64,000 nt of DNA, from contig NZ_VCQT01000046.1 of the NCBI RefSeq assembly GCF_005938655.1, forward strand, positions 1-64,000, written 5' to 3'. A model generated the notes under the pieces. The model did no database searches, was not told the DNA's origin, and saw nothing but the letters and a program-made list of their open reading frames with translations. Below are positions 59,894 to 64,000 of the stretch, one piece after another. Numbering within the stretch: the first letter of the stretch is position 1; every line of letters begins with the position of its first letter. The stretch comes from Alloalcanivorax gelatiniphagus. GTDB lineage: Bacteria > Pseudomonadota > Gammaproteobacteria > Pseudomonadales > Alcanivoracaceae. Position numbers and translations under genes: made by a program.

Positions 59894-61696
59894 ATGTCCG
59901 CCCTGCCCGTCATTACCGCCATGGGTGGCATCAATGCCGCCGGCCGCACGTCCTTGCATCATGGTTTTCGCCGTCTGGTGTTCGATGCCCTGGAGCCGGC
60001 CCGGCAGGACAGCACCCTGGCCTCGCTGGCGGCGCTCACCGGCGGCCACGGGCGGGAGGCGCTGCTCAACGGCACCCTGATTCGCGGGTTGCCGGCGGAT
60101 CGCCGTCTGTCCATGGCGGTGAACGGCCACAGCGACAGCCCGGTGACGCTGGAAATGCGTAACCTGGATCTCCCCGACCCGGTGCCCGCCGGTTGGCGGG
60201 TGGAGCCGATCAGCCGCCAGCGCAGCCGCGTCACCCTGCCCGCCGGGGCCGGCCTGCGGGTGCCCACGCCCATCGCCCGCCGGGTGAGCGCCGCCGGCCA
60301 GTTGCCGGACGGCTTCGACCCGGCCGCCCTGTACGCCTCGCGCAACCATCCCCGCGCCCTGCAGATGGCCATCTACGGCGTCAGTGATGCGTTCGGCATG
60401 CTCGGCATTCCCTGGGAGCAGCTGCGTGGCCGGCTGGCGCCGGATCAGGTGGCGGTGTTCGCCTCCAACGCCATGGCGCAGCTGGACGACGCCGGCCTGG
60501 GCGGCATGATGCGCGCCCCGGCCCTGGGCCAGCGCACCACCTCCAAACAGTGCCCGTTGGGGCTCGGCGAGATGACCGCCGACTTCATCAACGCCTATGT
60601 GCTGCGCAGCGCCGGCGGCACCGGCGGCCTGCTGGGCGCCTGCGCCACCTTCCTGTACAACCTGGAGCGGGCGGTGCACGCCATCCGCGCCGGCCGCGCG
60701 CGGCTGGTGGTGGTGGGCACCAGCGAGGCGCCGCTGGTGCCGGAAGTGATGGAAGGCTACCGCGCCATGGGCGCGCTGGCCGAGGACGACGACCTGGCGG
60801 CGCTGGACGGCGCCGACCGGCCGGACCTGCGCCGGGCGTGCCGGCCGTTCGGCGACAACTGCGGCTTCACCATGTCGGAGTCCGCCCAGTTCGCGGTGCT
60901 GATGGACGATGCCCTGGCCCTGGAACTGGGCGCGGACATCCTCGGCGCCGTGCCGGACGTGTTCGTGCACGCCGACGGCGCCAAGAAGTCGATTTCCTCG
61001 CCGGGCATCGGCAACTATCTGACCCTGTCGCGCAGCGCCCACCTGGTGCGCCAGCTGATCGGCGAGGACGCTCTGCGCCAGGAAACCCTGGTGCACGCCC
61101 ACGGCACCGGCACCCCGCAGAACCGGGTTACCGAATCCCACGTTATCAACCAGGTGGCCCATGCCTTCGGCATCCACGACTGGCCGGTGGCGGCGATCAA
61201 GGCCTATGTGGGGCATTCCCTGGGCAGCGCCGGCGGCGACCAGTTGGCCGCCACCCTGGGTACCTTCAACGACGGCCTGCTGCCGGGCATCGCCACCGTG
61301 GACCGGTTCGCCGACGATCTGCACGCCGACCGCCTGTCCCTGTCCCGGGACCACCGCGAACTGCGGCCCTCGGCGGCGCTGCTCAACTCCAAGGGCTTCG
61401 GCGGCAACAACGCCACCGCCGTGGTGCTGTCACCGCAACGGGCCACCGACCTGCTGGCCCGCCGCCACGGCGAGCGGGCCCTGGACGCCTGGCGCGACCG
61501 GGTGGCCGCCACCCGCGACGCGGCCGCCGACTACGACCGCCGCGCCCTGGCCGGCCAGGTGGTGCCCGAGTATCACTTCAACGATGGAGTGCTGAACGGC
61601 GACGATCTTACCGTCACCGACAAGGACATCCGCCTGCCCGGTTGGGAGCAGCCGCTGACGTTCAAGGACGACAGCGGCTTCGACGACTACCGCTGA
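59894..61696 (+). CDS. fabY: Beta-ketoacyl-ACP synthase FabY
   Basis: A 600-residue ketosynthase of the FabY type, which in Pseudomonas aeruginosa condenses acetyl-CoA with malonyl-ACP to start fatty acid synthesis in place of FabH. The triad is intact: Cys in LLGACATF (~250), His in HAHGTGTPQNR (~402) and His in GHSLGSAGGDQ (~441). The N-terminal ITAMGGINAAGRTSLHHGFRR (in part) is characteristic. GGGGAG precedes the ATG. The stop TGA is fused to a REP. Confidence 0.92.
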   Translation: MSALPVITAMGGINAAGRTSLHHGFRRLVFDALEPARQDSTLASLAALTGGHGREALLNGTLIRGLPADRRLSMAVNGHSDSPVTLEMRNLDLPDPVPAGWRVEPISRQRSRVTLPAGAGLRVPTPIARRVSAAGQLPDGFDPAALYASRNHPRALQMAIYGVSDAFGMLGIPWEQLRGRLAPDQVAVFASNAMAQLDDAGLGGMMRAPALGQRTTSKQCPLGLGEMTADFINAYVLRSAGGTGGLLGACATFLYNLERAVHAIRAGRARLVVVGTSEAPLVPEVMEGYRAMGALAEDDDLAALDGADRPDLRRACRPFGDNCGFTMSESAQFAVLMDDALALELGADILGAVPDVFVHADGAKKSISSPGIGNYLTLSRSAHLVRQLIGEDALRQETLVHAHGTGTPQNRVTESHVINQVAHAFGIHDWPVAAIKAYVGHSLGSAGGDQLAATLGTFNDGLLPGIATVDRFADDLHADRLSLSRDHRELRPSAALLNSKGFGGNNATAVVLSPQRATDLLARRHGERALDAWRDRVAATRDAAADYDRRALAGQVVPEYHFNDGVLNGDDLTVTDKDIRLPGWEQPLTFKDDSGFDDYR

Positions 61697-61751
61697 TCGC
61701 GACTGAAGTCGCTCCTACACAACGTGCCGTAGGAGCGGCTTCAGCCGCGAT
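61696..61751. repeat. REP inverted pair
   Basis: An inverted unit at 61696-61718 (GACT variant) and a forward unit at 61729-61751 lie between convergent fabY and the DUF6351 gene. Confidence 0.92.
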
Positions 61752-61756
61752 AGCCT

Positions 61757-64000
61757 TCACATCCCTACCTGAAACGCCGGGGTGGCCCAGCCGCTCCGGG
61801 AATCCTCGGCGGCGGCGTCGTTCATCGGCTGGCCGCCGGTGATCACCCGCTCGGCGTTGCCATAGCTCAGCCAGGTCAGGGTCGGCACCCGGCCCACCGG
61901 CGGCTGGCTGTAATCGCACACCCCATCCGGGAAGACCTCGCTGACCCGGGCCGCGAAGGCCTCGGAGCTGAACACTCCGGTGAGCGGGTTGACCGGGTAA
62001 TCCGCCGGGTCCACCGGCCGCAGGGCGCATTTGTTGGTGAGGGTGGTGACATCGTCACCGGCCACCGTGCGCGGGGTGCCGAAGCGGGTCTGCACCAGCA
62101 GCTGCTGCAGGTCCACCACCGGATCGGTAAGCGCCAGCAGCGGGTCCGCCAGCCCCAGCAGCGGGTTGAGAATGGGGCCCAACAGGCCGTCCAGCCCCAG
62201 GGAACCGCCCACCGTGTCCACCAGCCCGTCCACGTCCAGGCCACACAGCTGCCCGGTGACCGCGTCCACCACCACGCCCAGTTCCGAGGGCGGCGGCGGC
62301 AGCAGGCTCAGGTCCAGGCCGGGCAGGATCGGGTCCGGATACAGCAAGTTGCCGGTGAACGGCACGATGGGCCCGTCCGCGCCCAGCAGCGACGACACCG
62401 ACAGACAACGGTCGCGGGCCTGGATCGGTTTGTTGGCCACCACCTTGTCGGCCAGCGGCGCGTCACCGGCGTCCGCTTCGATGTCGGCCAGCCAGCGGTC
62501 CATCACCAGCAGCGCCTCGGTGGTATAGACGGTGTCACCGGCCAACGGGAAGGCGCCGTACCAGATCACCTGGTTGTCGGCGTTACCCTGGGCGGCTTCC
62601 AGGCGCGCGCGCATCTGCCAGGAGTGGTAGGCGTCGTGGGCCAGCCCCGGGTCCGGTCCGCGCAGGTCGATGATCGGCACATTGCCCAGGTGCTCGGCGG
62701 TGTTGATGGCGCCGGTGCGGTAGGCGTTCCGCAGCGTTCGCGGGTCGGCCACGGTGCGCGCCGGCTGCGGATCGATGTCCACGTCCAGGCCGCCGATGTC
62801 CCGGTTCAGGTTGATGAACTGGTTACCGCTGATCAGCCCCTGCTGCAGAGCCCGCAGGCCATATTGCACGCCGGTGTTGTCCAGGGGAATGCCGGTGAAG
62901 CCCCGCGACAGCAGCGACTCGTTGGGGCTCCACACCTCCGGCGGGCGGGTGCCGAACTGGTTCTTCATGTAATCCAGCAGGCCGCAGCGCAGGCCGTCCG
63001 GCGCGCTCTCTCTGTCATAAACAGTGACGCCCTCCTCCAGCCCCGGACAGTCGGCCTGGTCCGGGGACGCGGACGGAAAGAACGCCAGATCCGAAAGCAC
63101 CGGGTTAAGCGGCAGATGGCCGTAGAACGCGGACCATTGCGCCACCGGAATCACCCCGGAGCCGAGCAGCCGGCTGACCACCGAAACAAAGTCCTCCGGG
63201 CCTTCCGGGATCTGGTTGCCGAAGTAGCGGCTCAGCAGATTGTAGTCGGCGAACTGGGTGGCGGTGGTCCACACGTCCGGGTAGGAGCACTGCACGATCA
63301 GCCCCTGGTAGATGCCCGGGTAGGCGTTGGCCACGTGCTGCTGGGCGATGGCGCCGCCGGAGCAGCCGGTGCCGATGGTGTAGCGCAACTCGCCGTACTG
63401 CTCGACGATGCGTTCCTTGGCCATCATCAGCGACTCGGCGGCGGTCACCAGATTAACGTTGTGCCCGAGATTGGCCTGGGCGGTGGACAGGGTCATGAAC
63501 CCCCGCCCCAGGGCCACGCTGATGCTGTCGCCCAGCAACAGCTCGGCGCCGTCCGGGGCGGTGCCGGCGATGTCGCCATTGGGCGGCTCGCCCATGGCGA
63601 AGCTGACGCCCACGTTACCGCCGTGGTGAATCAGCAGCTTGCCGTTCCACTGGTCCTGGGGCGCGGTGGCGGTCCAGGGCTGGCCGGGCCGGTAGAGGGT
63701 CATGATCTGGTAGCGGTCCCGGTTCTGCACGCCGGTCTCCACGCGCACGATAAAGGGCACCTCCACGCCGGTGTCGGTGGTTACCGTGGCGATCTCCTCC
63801 GCCGGCGGCGGCTGGTCCGGATCGTAGTCCAGGAAGCTGGCGGGCAGCCCCGGGTTCATCGGGTCGAAGCCGGTAATCAGCGCCCGCAGCCGGTCGGCGG
63901 GGACGTACTTGAACCGGTACTCCGCCGGCTGATTGCACTGCGCATCCACCGCCGCCGCATTGGTGCAGCGCCAGGGCTGAATCTGCGGCCCGGAGAACAC
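61757..64000 (-). CDS. DUF6351 (tannase-like alpha/beta hydrolase) protein, 5' end outside window
   Basis: At least 747 residues; the gene runs past the window end, so the GTG at the edge is not taken as its start. A hydrolase nucleophile motif GTGCSGGAIAQQ is visible about 220 residues in. HHGGNVGVSFAMGEPPNGD and the C-terminal TWLSYGNAERVITGGQP match DUF6351, related to tannase/feruloyl-esterase folds. A low-complexity Leu/Asp/Pro-rich insert (LDLSLLPPPPSELG to LLALTDPVVDL) separates the core from the tail. It is probably exported, but the signal region is not in view. The substrate is unknown. Confidence 0.85.
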   Translation of the reverse strand: MFSGPQIQPWRCTNAAAVDAQCNQPAEYRFKYVPADRLRALITGFDPMNPGLPASFLDYDPDQPPPAEEIATVTTDTGVEVPFIVRVETGVQNRDRYQIMTLYRPGQPWTATAPQDQWNGKLLIHHGGNVGVSFAMGEPPNGDIAGTAPDGAELLLGDSISVALGRGFMTLSTAQANLGHNVNLVTAAESLMMAKERIVEQYGELRYTIGTGCSGGAIAQQHVANAYPGIYQGLIVQCSYPDVWTTATQFADYNLLSRYFGNQIPEGPEDFVSVVSRLLGSGVIPVAQWSAFYGHLPLNPVLSDLAFFPSASPDQADCPGLEEGVTVYDRESAPDGLRCGLLDYMKNQFGTRPPEVWSPNESLLSRGFTGIPLDNTGVQYGLRALQQGLISGNQFINLNRDIGGLDVDIDPQPARTVADPRTLRNAYRTGAINTAEHLGNVPIIDLRGPDPGLAHDAYHSWQMRARLEAAQGNADNQVIWYGAFPLAGDTVYTTEALLVMDRWLADIEADAGDAPLADKVVANKPIQARDRCLSVSSLLGADGPIVPFTGNLLYPDPILPGLDLSLLPPPPSELGVVVDAVTGQLCGLDVDGLVDTVGGSLGLDGLLGPILNPLLGLADPLLALTDPVVDLQQLLVQTRFGTPRTVAGDDVTTLTNKCALRPVDPADYPVNPLTGVFSSEAFAARVSEVFPDGVCDYSQPPVGRVPTLTWLSYGNAERVITGGQPMNDAAAEDSRSGWATPAFQVGM

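Overview
The window is high-GC chromosomal DNA of a gammaproteobacterium. FabY-type fatty acid initiation, the efpL/yeiP paralogue, Zur, PpnN, an ergothioneine pair, many lipid desaturase/hydroxylase genes and abundant Pseudomonas-like REP sequences together suggest the Alcanivorax/Alloalcanivorax-Pseudomonas side of the class. This placement is an inference from gene content; no rRNA is present. About 59 protein genes and one tRNA are supported. No prophage, IS element or CRISPR array was seen.

Layout. 0.1-11 kb: a DinB-like metalloprotein, a KefB-type antiporter, a divergent AraC regulator/sterol desaturase pair, two coupled Tat-lipoprotein phosphatases, TerC, two PH-domain membrane proteins and a membrane-anchored unknown. 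11.4-14.2 kb: aconitase. 14.2-18.1 kb: an AT-rich leader with an AP2-like double-domain protein, a YeiE/YeiH-like regulator/exporter pair, a toxin-antitoxin pair and a small coiled-coil secreted protein. 18.3-24.6 kb: WrbA, then a lipid module (MpaB-type oxygenase divergent from TetR-AraC-desaturase-SDR, with a perfect palindrome between them), then a NYN-domain RNase-like protein. 24.7-30 kb: an orphan branched-chain-type binding protein and a TRAP operon with its TatT lipoprotein. 30-38.5 kb: GlpG, a zinc aminopeptidase, EfpL, an ornithine-lipid OlsB/OlsA pair, a CDGSH protein, a dienelactone hydrolase and PEP carboxylase. 38.6-47 kb: a degenerate GGDEF protein, a GlyGly-CTERM trypsin-like protease, a FAD monooxygenase, DNA polymerase IV, PpnN and an SDR. 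47-52.4 kb: egtBD, a hotdog thioesterase, LysE and its AraC regulator, and a DUF1289 protein. 52.4-58 kb: zur and a COG0523 zinc GTPase with two Zur-box candidates, an SDR, tRNA-Leu(UAG), ParDE, a coiled-coil membrane protein and sodB. 58-64 kb: thiolase, fabY and the 3' part of a DUF6351 protein.

The most unusual signals are in the repeats. (1) About 27 full-length REP units in 15 clusters, mostly inverted pairs, repeatedly sit exactly on stop codons. (2) A separate family of heptamer-based inverted repeats builds a composite about 345-nt symmetrical element after the thiolase gene and appears to encode the lipoprotein signal peptide of the aminopeptidase gene. (3) A roughly 160-nt nested inverted-repeat element lies downstream of sodB. 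(4) The AP2-like protein stands alone behind an AT-rich leader with matched inverted and direct repeats. These are the best candidates for undescribed biology here.
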